Shown here: in pieces, positions 52,491-64,000 of the stretch | How positions within the stretch are numbered: the stretch's first letter is position 1 | How the letters are laid out: each line of letters opens with the position of its first letter | From: Theobroma cacao | Taxonomy: Eukaryota > Streptophyta > Magnoliopsida > Malvales > Malvaceae | Assembly (NCBI RefSeq): GCF_000208745.1 | Contig: NC_030852.1 | Span: 14,307,894 to 14,371,893 of the forward strand | Direction: 5' to 3' | DNA: 64,000 nt | Position numbers and translations under genes: made by a program | Notes under the pieces: model-generated | What the model saw: only the letters and a program-made list of their open reading frames with translations | Told to the model about the DNA's origin: nothing | Database searches by the model: none

Positions 52491-52671
52491 TGGAACACCC
52501 ATCAAACCTTACATTTCATGTACATCATACCATTCATCTCATTTGAAGGGAAAACATTTAGAGGGACTTGTCCTCCATTGTTGAAAACTAATACATAATA
52601 GCATATTGACATGCATAGTAGATTCATAAACAATTGGAAAACCAATGTTTTCAATACACAATTAGTCATTA

Positions 52672-53188
52672 GTTTTTTTTTTAAAGATGGATTTTATTAG
52701 CCCAGAGCCAATGTGCTATTGCTAGTTTCTAGTTGTAATTGCCAAGGACTCTGATTGGCATGAAAAACTGGCTTGGTAAACAAACAAAACAAAATTACAA
52801 AGACAAAGCTACTCAAAGAGACTTTGGCAGTAACACAAAGCATATAGTACAAAAAACTCAAAATCAAGCTACATAAAACAAAACCTAGCAGCAAACAAAG
52901 AGAGATGAAGTCAAAAACAGAATCAAACCATCTAATAACTACCTAAAATCTAGACATTAGTAAACAAAGGTCAAGGCATCAAGTCAAGCGTGTTCCAAAC
53001 AAAAACAAGGACTGAAGACCCCTTGAATGCAAAAGGTGACCATGCTAACTTCAAAAACCAGGAAGCGAAGAAGCTCACAATGCCAAAGAAAAACCAAACC
53101 AAAAATACAATGGCAAACAAGCAAAACCTGAACATCACCAGCATCACCAAAGTAAACATCGACACCCACCAAAACACGATTGCAACAC
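52672..53188 (-). mobile_element. LINE-like 3' end, minus strand
   Basis: A T-run at 52672 is followed by 'aagatggattttatt', which on the minus strand is an AATAAA-type signal just before a poly(A) tail. The sequence behind it is low-complexity (many 'caaaac' on the plus strand, GTTTTG on the minus), as in plant L1 3' ends. Hydrophobic minus frames (52697-52894, 52971-53201) are by-products. 5'-truncated or interrupted by G-d. Confidence 0.45.
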
Positions 53189-55045
53189 TATTACGACCCA
53201 AGTCTAGGACATGATTAGCATAAAGGTATCGATGGGAATTACCCTTTTAACCCATGTAAGCCTAAATAGTAATGAAATCGGGTATTCACATGCATATCAA
53301 CATAAACTTGATTATTAATGCATAAGAAAATATATTAATCATTCAGCACACTCACGTGCTCACAATGCGGAAGTAATTAAATATAATTTAAAGCATCAGC
53401 CATCTTGTGGCAGATACATCCCATAAGCTGACTCATGGCAACAATCTAGAGTATTAATTATTACATGATATAAACAAGGTCATAATTCATAATAGTTTGA
53501 AATACAAAAACAGACTCGAGCAATGGAGTTCTACACAAATGAAAAGGCTGACATCTACTAGATGCCATGACGATCACCTTCCGAACCAACTATAGAAGAT
53601 TACTCTTCCCAAATGGACAGAAAGCCAAGCTATCTACTCCACTAATCTAAAAAAAAAAAGGGTAACAATGTGTGAGTCACAAAAACGTTGTGACTAGATA
53701 TGAGGAAGGAGAACAAATAATGGGGAAGAGTATTTAGAAAAATACACTTTCAAAAATATGTAAATGGGCAATTATCAATATTTGCAAAACCCGCCTTATT
53801 AGGCATAATCATAAGTCGAGCCTCGCTTACCCAAGCGTACTCATATAATAGTCTCACTTTTCTAGTGTGTGATATAACCTTATTGTCAACAACCTGACCA
53901 AGCCTATAGTTTCCAAGTCCATTATCTTTCAAATGACATCAGAAAACATATGCTCACAATCATTCCAGGTTCGATATCTTTCAATTAGAACAAGGATAGA
54001 TTAAATGTCTTTTTATAAAACATAGTTTATAAAATAAGATGTAATCTTCAAATAATATTTAAAGTTTGGAATCCAATTTGAAAAGCTTAGTAAAGACATC
54101 AATTCAAGAGCATTTGATATGTAATTTGAAATTCTCAAGACTTAAGATTGAAACCAAACACATTTCCCTTTTTAGAAAAAGTTTTTGAAAACATTTAATT
54201 TCACAAATAAGCCTGATCTATTGATATATGGACCCGATGTATTGATAAATAGCATCATTTATTGATATATTCCTTGAACTTATCGATAGATAAGAGTCAA
54301 TAAGCAATTTGAAGGTTCTATGTTATATCTATTGATATTTTAAGAACAAGTATCAATAGATAAGCTACAAAGAGCAAAAATTCAGCCTAGAACTTATCAC
54401 TAGGACCTCAAACATGTTTATAAATTGACCATAGACAAATAAACAATATTTAAACATCATATAGCAATAGGCATAATACAATTCACCAATTCAATCATGA
54501 GTTCAATAATAATTTAGTCTAAATCCACACATTAGACATGTAATAAATCAAAATAGAGCTCTAGCTAAGGACATCCAAACCACCTAGTTTCATTACACTA
54601 AACCAAATAACCCGTTGCTCTTAACTGATAACTATTCATAAAAAGGGTAGTACTTCATTAGCTACCAATATCCAGCAAGTCTCAAAAATTTCTTAATTAG
54701 TTGAAGCTGCCACTCATTGTACACAATGGCTTGTGCCTCTTGCCACTAGCTGCAGGTCCTTACACTGATAGGCTCCAACAACCACAATAAATAATTCAAT
54801 GTACAGTGTATAATCACTCAAGGGATATAATTAATCATCAATATCAATAAAGGCTGAGACAATATAAAACCATAGTCAATCAACCACACAACATTTTATA
54901 ATAAATGACCATAAATACCATGGCATCATCAAGGAGAAAAGTATTTCTCATGCTACTTTTAAAATCCATCCATCACACATTAATCATTCGCAAATGAGAT
55001 GTTGAGATATAAATACAATTAAAAGGCTTGTTCCCCATTTTCAAA

Positions 55046-56068
55046 TGCTCTAGGGAAAGTGTAGATAATACATTGTTTATTAAGAAAAATGAGGCTAATT
55101 TGATTGTTGTTCAAATTTATGTTGATGATATAGTATTTGGTGCCACTAATGAAAGGTTATGTGAGAATTTTGTTAAAAAAATGCAGGGAGAATTTGAAAT
55201 GAGTATGATGGGAGAATTAGAGTTCTTCCTTGGTCTATAAATCAAGCAATGTAAAGATAGAATATTCATCAACCAAGAACAGTATACCAAAAAAATGTTG
55301 AAAAAGTTCGATGTGATTAATATGAAGTCAATTGGAACTCTTATGAGCACTTTCGCAAAGCTTGAGAAAGATGATAAAGGAATAGATGTGGACCAAAAAC
55401 TCTATAGAGATATGATCGGTTCACTTCTTTATCTTACTGCAAGTAGACTTGATATATTATTTAGTGTATGCCTATGTGCAAAATTCCAATCATGTCCCAA
55501 GGAATCACATTTGACTGTTGTGAAAAGAATTTTTAGATAACTCTTGGATAATCAAAGCTTAGGCTTATGGTGTCCAAAAGGTTCATCTTTTAATCTTTTT
55601 GGCTATTTCGATGCTGATTTTGCTAGTAGCAAAACTGATTGGAAAAGCAGTAGTGGTCCTTGTCAATTCCTTGGAAACATGCTTGTGTCTTGGTCTTGCA
55701 AGAAACAAAATTTTGTTGCTTTATCAACTGCTAAAGCTGAGTATATATCACTAGGTAGTTGTTGTGCACAAATCTTATGGATTAGGCAACAACTAAATGA
55801 TTTTGGAATGGCTATGCATAAAGTTCCCATTTATTGTGAAATTATGAGTGCCATAAATATCTCTAAGAATCTTGTTCAACACTCTAGAACCAATCACATT
55901 GAAATTAGACATCATTTCATTAGAGATCATGTGCTTAAGGAAGACATTGAAATAGATTTTGTAGATACCCTGCATCAATTGGCTAACATTTTCACAAAAC
56001 CATTGAATGAAGAACAATTTCATAGAATTAAAAGAGATTTAGGGATCATTGATGCTATTGAGATTTGA
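55046..56068 (+). pseudogene. Sire-c RT and RNase H remnant
   Basis: One frame from 55046 to the natural stop at 56066-56068, broken by only two nonsense codons (55238-55240 after ELEFFLGL, 55538-55540 after KRIFR). It starts inside RT just before the YVDD motif (55118-55129), continues through [16 protein letters not shown] and [15 protein letters not shown], then RNase H (YFDADFASSKTDWKS, LSTAKAEYISLGSC, HIEIRHHFIRDH, NIFTKPLNEEQF). Protein similarity to Sire-b is close. Lacking most of RT, it cannot act. Confidence 0.9.
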
Positions 56069-56609
56069 ATTATGATGAAATGATGATGTTCTTGACGATA
56101 TATATATTGCTTGATAAGTGTGTCTATTGCTTGGTGTAATTGATTAGTGAACATTCTAGGTAGTTAAAGGACCTTACATAGAAGATAAGATTCATTCTAA
56201 TAAGTTAAGAACTTCCCTAATCAATTAAAATAATTTTGTGTTATAGGAGTTAACCTGAGTCAGTGAGGCAATAATTAGTTAGTAACTCCCTTAACATATT
56301 AATACAAGTCTAGTAGTTAAAGGGATTTTGAGTCAGAAACATAGTAATCGATTAAGGCCTCCTTTAATTGATTAGAGGATAATTGTGAAAGAGATAAGCT
56401 ATCACATGGGATTAAAAAAAAAAAAAACTAGGCAAGTGGTACAAGATAGCTCCCGCTCAAAATGTAGGTAACCGATCATAACTCCCCATAAAAGACCACC
56501 CATCTACTTAGAAAGTCCGTTACATTGAAAATCAATATCCCAACAACCTTTAGATTTTCCTTTCCATATTTTCCTCTGAAACCCAAGAAACCTTAGAAAA
56601 GATAATCCC

Positions 56610-57196
56610 ATGGCAAAAAGTTCTTTCACCCACAAAGTAGTTGAAAAAGGGAAAGTTAAAAGGAAAACTGATGATTCTTCATCACATTCCCTCAAAAAGA
56701 AAAAGAAAAAGAACACACTACAGAAGAGAATGAGAAAAAGAAAGAAAGTTGAAAAAGAACAGTTAAAGGTTGAAAAGAGTGTTGTGAGCTCCCTTGTAGA
56801 ATCTAAAGAGATTCTCATTTTTGACTTCATAATATCATCAATAAAGCTAAAGTTGACTAAGCACACCAATAGGCAATGATGCATCAAGAAGCTTAGTTAG
56901 CTCTACCAAAAATAGAACAAACTATAGAAGAAGCACATCCAAAAAAGGGTAAAGCTATTGACACTAATCCTGTAGCAAAGAAAACTGCTAGTAAAGGTAA
57001 GAAAACTATAACCACCGAGACCAAAACCTTCAGAAGAAGAAAATATGCAAGACTGGCATTGACTTCCACCCAATAGTCCTCTAAATCTGTAGAACCCCAG
57101 CCTATTCCATTAGACTCTTCATCTGCTCCTCCCCCAAACCTCTCAACATTCATTTTGGCACTGACAAATCCTCATCTTCATCTGCCTTCGATTAAA
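56610..57196 (+). pseudogene. Sire-c extra-ORF remnant
   Basis: Begins MAKSSFTHKVVEKGKVK with a Lys-rich run, matching the start of the Sire-b extra ORF (34783). The end (56930-57196) matches its Lys/Pro/Ser-rich C terminus in other frames. The middle domain of about 1.3 kb present in Sire-b is absent, so the copy is deleted as well as frameshifted. Confidence 0.6.
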
Positions 57197-57686
57197 ACCT
57201 TTTAAATGATGCCAAAAAGGGGGAAAAAAATAGAAAGACAAGAAAATAGGATTAGGAAGTAGAGCTGATAAGAATGTTGAACTAAGTCTGTAAGTTATGC
57301 TTTTATTGCCCTTGGTATGTTGTTTTTTGTGATGAACAATGGTTGTTTGGTTTATATGTTTTATGATGGTGTTATGTGCTGAACTATGTTTATATGGGTT
57401 ATGTGGCTTATGTTATGTTGAGTTTCTATATTTTTATGTTGAACTTATACTGAATGGTTGAATATTGAATATATACATATATATGCTTCTGTGCTTGAAT
57501 GGCTTTATGTCGGATAATTTTATTAGAGCATATATTTAGGGGGAGCACATTCTCTAGGGGAGCAATCCTTAAAACTGCACAAAATATTCTTTTCATTTCA
57601 AACATTGCACTCTTAATCTAAGGGCGTTTTGTCATCATCAAAAAAGGGAGAGAATATTGACTCCATATGTTTTTAATGATAACAAA

Positions 57687-60635
57687 TGTCAAGCCCTACC
57701 TTATAAAATACTTGCCATGTCATTCATATGATTGACAATATGCTTGCATACTTAGAAAGCCCAAAAAAATCATCAAAAGTCAGTAGTGTACCTAGTGGTG
57801 CAACTAAGTTGAATTAAGCCTTCAACTAGTCCAAATAGAGATTTTAAGATGAAATTGAGAATTTTAAAACCCCAGAATGACATAAAATGGTGATTCGGAG
57901 TTCGAGGACCGATTTGGAGTAAAATTAGAATTTTCATGACCTAAGGGCAAAATGGTCATTTTGCCACATGAGGTTAAGATGTTAGTGTTGGATGAAATTT
58001 TTGAATAAGATTGATCATTTGGAGTATAATTTGAGTTTGAGAAGTGAAAAATTTTAATTCCGACATTTTTTCGAGCATAAAGGCAAAATAGTCATTTTGC
58101 CACCCTAGGGGAAAAATGGTAATTTTACACACCCAACACTTGTCCAGCACATGGATTTTACCCAATATTATCATGGATAATTGAGGAAATTTATATGGTG
58201 GAGAAAGACTGCTTAATGAGTAAGAATGACACATGGACCAATGGAATGGTGACATGTGTCAAATTCTCATCCATTTATTATTTTCCTTATAAATTAGCAT
58301 AAAATCAGCCTATTTCTCTTCATATGGCCGGCCAAAACAAGAACAAAGGAAGAACAAAGGAAGAAAAGAAGAACAAAAACCCTAGGTGGAAAAATTCAAG
58401 AGAAAAGTGTGAAAATTCAAGGAAACAAGTGAAAAAAGGTAAGATTTTTCAATTCTAGCTTGTGATCTACCTTTCCTATGCATTTTTTTTCATTTTCCAT
58501 GATTGAGAATCAAGTTTGCATGAGGATACCCTTGCTGGCAGGACATGGGGGGAGGAGTTTTGATGCTTGATTTGGTTAGATTTTAAGATATTTTAGTGTT
58601 TTTAGTTAGTTAGTGATGTGTAGCATGAAAATCAAGCAAGAAAAGTTCATTTTCTCCCATCACCCATCATTGGTCAAATTTTTCATGTAGAGTGTGGATG
58701 GTGGATTTGATTTTATTTCAAGTGAATTGGTTAGGAAATGATGAATTACGGTGAGAAAATCAAGTAGGAAAAACCATAGCGTTGATGCACCCACCATGGT
58801 CGAAATTCCCAAGAGAAAATGTGAAGATAATTTTGCTAAATTTTATGCTATTTGACTTGTGTTTGATGGTTTGGAGAATTGGAAGAAAAATGGAGTTAAT
58901 TGGAGTTAAATTGGACATATTGGCTAACTAATCGAGTGATAGATCGAATTAGGCCAATACTGTTTTATATAGGTGCACAATTGAATTTGTATAGAACACC
59001 GTGTTTAGACGATAATCCGAACAATTTACATTCCATTTCATGCATCCGTATAGTTTTATAACGGTTTAGCACCAATGTGGTAAATTGCTTGATTGTGCAT
59101 TATGTCTAGGTGGTGAATCCTCCGATAAGGGCAAAGAAATTGTACTTGAGGGTCGATAGTCGGAGTACTCTAAAAATTCGACTCCCGAAATAGTGAGTAA
59201 CCTTATCATCGTTTTAATTATCTAAAGTGGTCTTTTTATTCGATTTGGTGAATGTTATGGAAAATGAGTTTAAATGGTTAACTTTTAGGTTTTATAAACA
59301 AAATGTGTTTAAATGAAATGATTTTATAAGTTGTCTTGAAATTGAATGATGGCTTTGAAAATAGAGTAATTGGAGACCATTTGATGTATTGTGAATTTAT
59401 GGTTCTAATTGATTGGCTTATGGCAATATTGGAATGAATGGCTGAATTGGTATTTGTGTTGACAATGTATAAACTATTGTTTACCTTGATAGGCTGGATA
59501 ATGATAAAATTGCCATGTCATGCTGTTGAATTTTTATTGTATGGTGGGTTTAGCTTGCTGTAGTGGGCGGGTTCTATGGACTAGCCTATTAGAGGAGCAT
59601 GAAATCTGGTTATATATGTACCTCGGTTAGAGAGTTGCGTAGGGTATCTCCTGAGGTATGGTTAGAGTTCACATCACGCCGAACCACCTCGTGATGATAA
59701 ACTCCGCTAACGCCAAGGAATGGCTGTGTTTTTCAAACTAAAAATATGTTTATGTGTATACGAAACTTTTTAATAGCCTTGGCGGACTTGATTAAATGAC
59801 TCGACCAAGGTATTCCCAAGAATGATTTTGGCAGGAGCCAAGCTTTTAAGATACTCATAAGCCATGTTGATTATTTAAATGAAATGAATATTTATGTTAT
59901 GAATTACATATTAAGATGGAATATTTTAATCGTCTCCATTTACTCAACTTTAGATATTTTGGATGGTGTTTGTTTACTCATCGGGATTATATGATCTCAC
60001 CACCCTCTCCATCCATTTCAGGCTCAGAATAGGCTGTAGATAGCTGATATCGTCGGAGGCTACAGTTGGCTTTACTTCCTCAAAAATCGTAGGTTCACAG
60101 CCTTCGTTCACTTTTGTCATTTGGGGGCCCATGTGTCACTGTAAATTAAATTTTATACTTTGGTTATCTATATTACAGTATGTATGAATTTATTTAGCTT
60201 TTACGCTATAAAAATTATTTACCGGTAACTCTATAAATATTATTTTATAAGAAAATAAAATATTTTGTTGAATATTTTTATTATATTCAAATAGTCATAA
60301 TTTCATTTTAAATGAAGGTTTTAGACTTTTAAACTTATTTTTGATTCTGAATTATGTGTTTTGTACTCGCATACTATATTTTTAGCTGGTTTTGAAATTT
60401 TTAGGGAAAAATGACCAAAATGCCCCTGTGAGACAGAAATCAATTTTTTATTGTTTTAAGTTGGAAATAGCTTAAAATCTTTTAGAACATGATATTTGGC
60501 TACGATTACTCACATGGGAAAAGAGAAACTGATATTAAAGCCTTGCGGGGTTCCGGTTGGTATTTCGAGTAATGAGTGTCTATCAGGACACCGCGACAGT
60601 TGTCACGGGCTCGAGGGGAGTACCGGGTCATGACA
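57687..60635 (+). mobile_element. Solo LTR-F copy F-c
   Basis: A 2949-bp unit from TGTCAAGCCC to GGGTCATGACA with a perfect duplication ACAAA (57682-57686 and 60636-60640). The join 'gataacaaaacattcc' matches the same place in the other Sirevirus LTRs. It is the only complete F copy without internal amplification. The family hairpin motif ggcaaaat...attttgcc lies at 57948-57965 and 58083-58100. Non-coding. Confidence 0.92.
58288..58445 (+). promoter_or_regulatory. Predicted LTR-F promoter, leader and splice donor
   Basis: TATAAATTA at 58288 is followed by a purine-rich leader with 'aaccctagg' and ends AAAAG|GTAAGA (donor GT at 58439). Upstream, 'gtgacatgtgtca' (58248-58260) is the counterpart of the G-box amplified in F-b. 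Transcription is inferred from layout only. Confidence 0.45.
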
Positions 60636-63565
60636 ACAAAACATTCCTCATTCATTAATGTCTAACTTCACTATTTAAGTGTGCAAGATTTAATTTTACA
60701 CCCTTATCAAAGTTGTTAATTAAAGGCAAGTCAAGGAGCTTGCTAAGTTTAATGAAGAGTTAATTAGTTAAAAGGGAAAAAGCAAGTAATGAACAAAAAT
60801 AGAACTTTAATAATTGATTATCAAAAGACCTTAATCAGCTAAGGCATGGCTGTGTGATAAGTTGAAGCAAAACAAAAATATGATAATCAATTAAGAGGTT
60901 TGGTTAATCAGTTAGAGCATAAGGTCCTAGTATTTTTAAGCACTAAAAACAAGTTTGAAAATATTACTGACCATTGAAGGGAGCCAGAATGGAGAAGTTT
61001 AAAATTTGAAAATCTTCTAGTTGATTAAAGGTGATTTTAATCGATTGTGGTTGAAGGAAGTAAAGCTTCAATTAGTTAAGGGAAGTGTTGACCAATTAGA
61101 GGAAGATTACTATGTAGAGAAGTGAAAATAGAAAGTTTGTAATTAGTTAGAACTTGCCATAATTAGTTAGAGGAAGTCTGTTGAAGAAGAGAAGTCTGAA
61201 GACAGAGAACTTTTAATCAATTAGAGCCTTTTGGAATCGGTTAGAGCAGAGAACACAATAGCAGGACAATACAAGGCAGAGAAGCTATAATCAGTTAAAG
61301 TTGCCTGTAATTGATTAGTCGAAGTCTGTTTGACTGCTCGAATTTAAACACTAGAGGACAAAAAAAAAGGCTAGAAGTGCATCAAAGTTGTTTTTAATGG
61401 CTAGAAATTGTCTTTCCAAAAAAATCTGACTCCACAAGTATAAAAGGAAGCTTCAACAGTCAAAGAAGGTAGATTTGAAGAGAAAAGAGCTACTTTAAGC
61501 AAAAAGAAAAATATTCTTCACCAAAAACACTTGTCTTTCATTCCATATCTAAAAAAAGTATTTGAACTTGATTGTAATCTATCCAAACTTGTAAAGTTAC
61601 TTAGTTGTACTTCTTTTTCTTTTTTCTCTTGGGAAATTAGAGTGTGGGAAGCACTCTAAACCTTGTTGTAAGGGATTAGAGCTTGGGTTAGAAGCTCACC
61701 TTGTAAAAGCTTGGTGGAAGCTGTTAATTCCATTGGTTAGTGAAGTTGGGTTGAAAATCCTTGATTGAGAGATCAAGGGAGTGGATGTAGGTCAAGGGGA
61801 CTGAACCACTATAAATACTCTTGCATTGTCCACTTCTATTTACCCTTTCGTACTTGGTGTCTTGTAATTTTAACAAGTTCTAGTCCTTCCCTTTATTTAG
61901 TTGATAAAGTACTCTTCAAGCTCTAAAGGGCTGAGCAAAAAAATTTTAGTGCTATTCACCATTCTTTAGCACTCAAACGAGACTAACAAGATTGATAGAT
62001 ATGAACATCTATCTATAGATGTTCTTCAAGTGCTCTATCTAGGTTTGATCTATCGATATATGATGATCATGTATCAATATATACACTCTAGAATTCAATT
62101 TTGAAGTCCAAATTCATCTTGGTTGACTCTAAAAAGGCCTCAACTCATTTGTAAACATATTCACTTATCAAAACATGATATTTCAACTAAATTTCACTTA
62201 GAATTTATGTACAAAAATATCAAAATGATGACTCACCAAGTTACAAGTTTAACCTTATCTAAAAGATGGGGTTTCATACACACCTTTAAAATGAGCCACC
62301 ATAAAAAATAAAACTTGCTTCTTAACAAGAATCAGGGTAGCCTTTATCCCAAAGAAAATCAAAGCAAAAGCAAAATCAAGGAACAACATCGGATTCTTGC
62401 AAACTCAGAGAGTTGGATGATCAATCCATAGCAACAAAGCCAGTAGAGAAGAGACATCACAAAAACTCCAATGTCAATGGGCATTTGCACCACCTTCGAC
62501 CATTAGAGTAACCTTCCCAGAACCTCCCTAGCATTCACCCCTAACCTAGTCATAAGAAAACCCCCCAGCCATGATTTAATCAAATCCTTCAATCATTCTT
62601 TCAAATACTAGTTGAAAACCTTGAAACCCAAATCCCTTGATAAACCATTCCTTAAAACAATATTTCATCATGCACAGTAAATCATTTTCATAAAAATCAT
62701 GCTCATTTTACATATTAAAATACTTGAAAAGGTTAATCCCCCACCTAATTAGAGACTCAACCTCTAGCTCCAATCAAAATTCTTCTCTAGCAAACTTCTC
62801 GCAGTTTTCAACCATTTCTAATCATTCAACAATCATTAAAATCATTACTTAGTCTATCAATCTTGTACTAATCATTTTCAATAGTTTAGAAACTACTTAG
62901 ATTCAAATAGAGCTAGTTTTCTACTTGAATCCACTATTATATTAACTAAATAATGCTTACGAACCCATAAATCCTTCATCCTTACTTTAGGTGAGCTTAG
63001 ATGCTTAAGAAAATCATAAAACCTTGAAAAATCTGGGCATATAAACAATATTTTAAGTGCTGAAAAATCAAGATTTAAGGATTTCAAAGTTAAAAATGTC
63101 ATCTTTTCCATAAAAACTCAAAATCAAGGTTTTAAATCTTACAAAATGAAGATTTGGACTAAAAATGGGTTGAGAGAATACCTTACAAAAATAGTTGTAG
63201 GTTGAAAACCCTCGTCAAATGTAACCTATTTTTACTTTAGTGCTTGAAAATACAATTTTACCCCTTTTATTTTTATAAAAATGATTAAATGTATGGATAC
63301 ATTTCAGAATGTATTGATACATTTAGTTTATGAAAATTTTCTATCAATACATTTGCCCATGTATTGATAGATGTTCATCAAAACCCTTTTGAAAAGCATT
63401 TTGTATAAAATCTATCAATACATTTGGCCATGAATTGATAGATTTTCTCCTATGGCTAAAAATCAAGTTTGAAACTAGTCCATTCGAACTCCAATTCATG
63501 CCATACTTTATAAATCACCCAGAACATCAAAACATGAATTATACAAGTTTAAATCTTAGTTTAAA

Positions 63566-64000
63566 GGTCACGACTCGGAACCTCCCTCGGGCCCATGACA
63601 ACCGTCGCGACGTCCCGATTGATACTCATTATCGGAAATGCCAATCAGAACCCCGCAAGGCTAACGAATCAGTTTCTTGCCTTTCCTGTGAGCAATCATT
63701 GTTAAATATCGAGTTTTAAGAAAATATAAACTATTTTAGATCAAAAACAATCAAAATAAAATTTTCGCCACATAGGGGTATTTTGGTCATTTTCACCAGA
63801 AAATCTTGAAACTTGATAAAGATACAACGTATGATAGAAAAATATCCACTGCTGATTAAAAATAAATTTTTGTAATATAAATCATTCATTTAGAGTGAAA
63901 AGTTGGCTAATTAAACTAAATAAAAATATTTGATAATATATTTCATTTTCTTATAAAACAATTTTTATAGAACTATACATAAATAATTTTTGTAGCGTGA
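63566..64000 (-). mobile_element. LTR-F copy F-d, start
   Basis: Begins GGTCACGACTCGG (TGTCACGACCCG expected) and follows F-b from 28458 closely ('gggcccatgacaaccgtcg', then 'accccgcaaggct'). It continues beyond the window, so length and target duplication are unknown. Confidence 0.8.

Larger units (their letters stand above)
49210..52671 (-). mobile_element. LTR-G copy G-c, split by H-b
   Basis: Starts 'tattactgac', a decayed TGTCACGAC-type end, and shares 'gttaggcccaagcaagcc' with the E-family end. After H-b it resumes at 50931 and shows ATCGAT-centred palindrome variants (51610-51740) and two minisatellites (51950-52200 and 52245-52490). It aligns in blocks with G-d (53189 onward), for example 'gaaggagaacaa' and 'gggaagag'. 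Its other end is not seen; LINE-like sequence begins at 52672. Confidence 0.55.
55046..61988 (+). mobile_element. Sire-c, 5'-truncated Sirevirus element
   Basis: Contains the 3' part of RT, RNase H, a remnant of the extra ORF, two polypurine tracts (57212-57230 and 57640-57654) and a 3' LTR (57655-61988) split by F-c. Sequence left of about 55046 is LTR-G, so the 5' LTR, gag, protease, integrase and half of RT are gone. The 3' LTR without F-c is about 1380 bp. Confidence 0.85.
57655..61988 (+). repeat. Sire-c 3' LTR, split by F-c
   Basis: Pieces 57655-57686 and 60641-61988. Starts TATTGACTCC (TGTTGACTCC expected) directly after a polypurine tract and ends GAGACTAACA. 'taatcagttaa' and 'taattgatta' variants at 60810-61320 replace the TTAGTCGACTAA palindromes of Sire-a. 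The C-run near the end is lost. The expected right target duplication is AGATT (61989-61993). Confidence 0.82.
53189..63565 (-). mobile_element. LTR-G copy G-d, split by Sire-c
   Basis: The left part (53189 to about 55045) starts TATTACGACCC, a decayed TGTCACGACCC. The right part (61989-63565) holds 'tgtattgatacat'-type palindrome variants (62040-62085, 63290-63440). Read on the minus strand, a donor-like GTAAG|GTATTC near 63180-63190 follows them, the same order as in G-a. Together they give about 3.4 kb. The right end is not a family end, because F-d begins at 63566. No gene is seen in 62100-63280; the short frames there lack motifs. Confidence 0.5.

Noticed and set aside
52971..53201. Hydrophobic minus-strand frames resembling membrane proteins
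   Set aside because: They translate the GTTTTG-rich low-complexity 3' end of a LINE-like element.

Overview
This is nuclear DNA of a dicot-like flowering plant: AT-rich, dominated by nested retrotransposons, with two ordinary intron-containing plant genes. The species cannot be fixed from the sequence. A decayed ORF1-like RRM fragment of a LINE type I associate with Malvaceae (cacao, Hibiscus) is only a weak hint. No bacterial, organellar or viral genome is present.

The gene island spans about 37.5-45.5 kb. It holds a plus-strand gene for a myosin-binding (MyoB/DUF593, GTD-binding) membrane protein, with three coding exons and 607 aa. Convergent to it on the minus strand is a six-exon gene for the catalytic subunit of protein phosphatase 2A (306 aa). 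Both exon chains close in frame with GT-AG introns.

Everything else is transposable-element sequence, sorted here under working labels. 'Sire' elements are Ty1/copia of Sirevirus type, with 1.1-1.4 kb LTRs, an initiator-Met PBS, polypurine tracts and an extra ORF after RNase H. LTR-E (2.6-2.8 kb), LTR-F (about 3 kb; 5.6 kb where internally amplified) and LTR-G (about 3.4 kb) are long non-coding units with TG/CA-type ends, read as solo LTRs. LTR-H and LTR-I are single LTR units of 1.6 and 2.1 kb. Six units are bounded on both sides by 5-bp target duplications that I read directly (GTCTA, CTCTC, CTATG, TTTAA, AAAGC, ACAAA); two more have a single mismatch (CTGGT/CTAGT and TTTTT/CTTTT).

Layout: 1-16125 is one deep nest, G-a > E-c > E-b > Sire-a > F-a > E-a, with a second branch E-c > E-d > E-e. 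16126-20540 is a G-like LTR split by solo LTR-I. 20540-21260 is a LINE ORF1 remnant. 21300-22793 is an LTR-H fragment. 22794 to about 36.8 kb is Sire-b (5' LTR, gag, protease, integrase, RT, RNase H, extra ORF), split inside RNase H by F-b, which carries a 531-bp tandem array. 37-45.5 kb is the gene island. 45501-48323 is solo E-f, 342 bp upstream of the PP2A start codon. 49210-52671 is G-c split by H-b, followed by a LINE 3' end. From 53189 to the window end lie G-d, a 5'-truncated Sire-c whose 3' LTR is split by F-c, and the start of F-d.

The main unexplained signal is architectural. In each of three LTR groups (E, G and the Sirevirus LTR) the LTR carries its own multicopy perfect palindrome, different in sequence, and F carries a repeated hairpin. 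E, F and G also share a TATA/CT-rich leader/splice-donor layout and nearly the same last 11 bases. No new protein-coding system was found.
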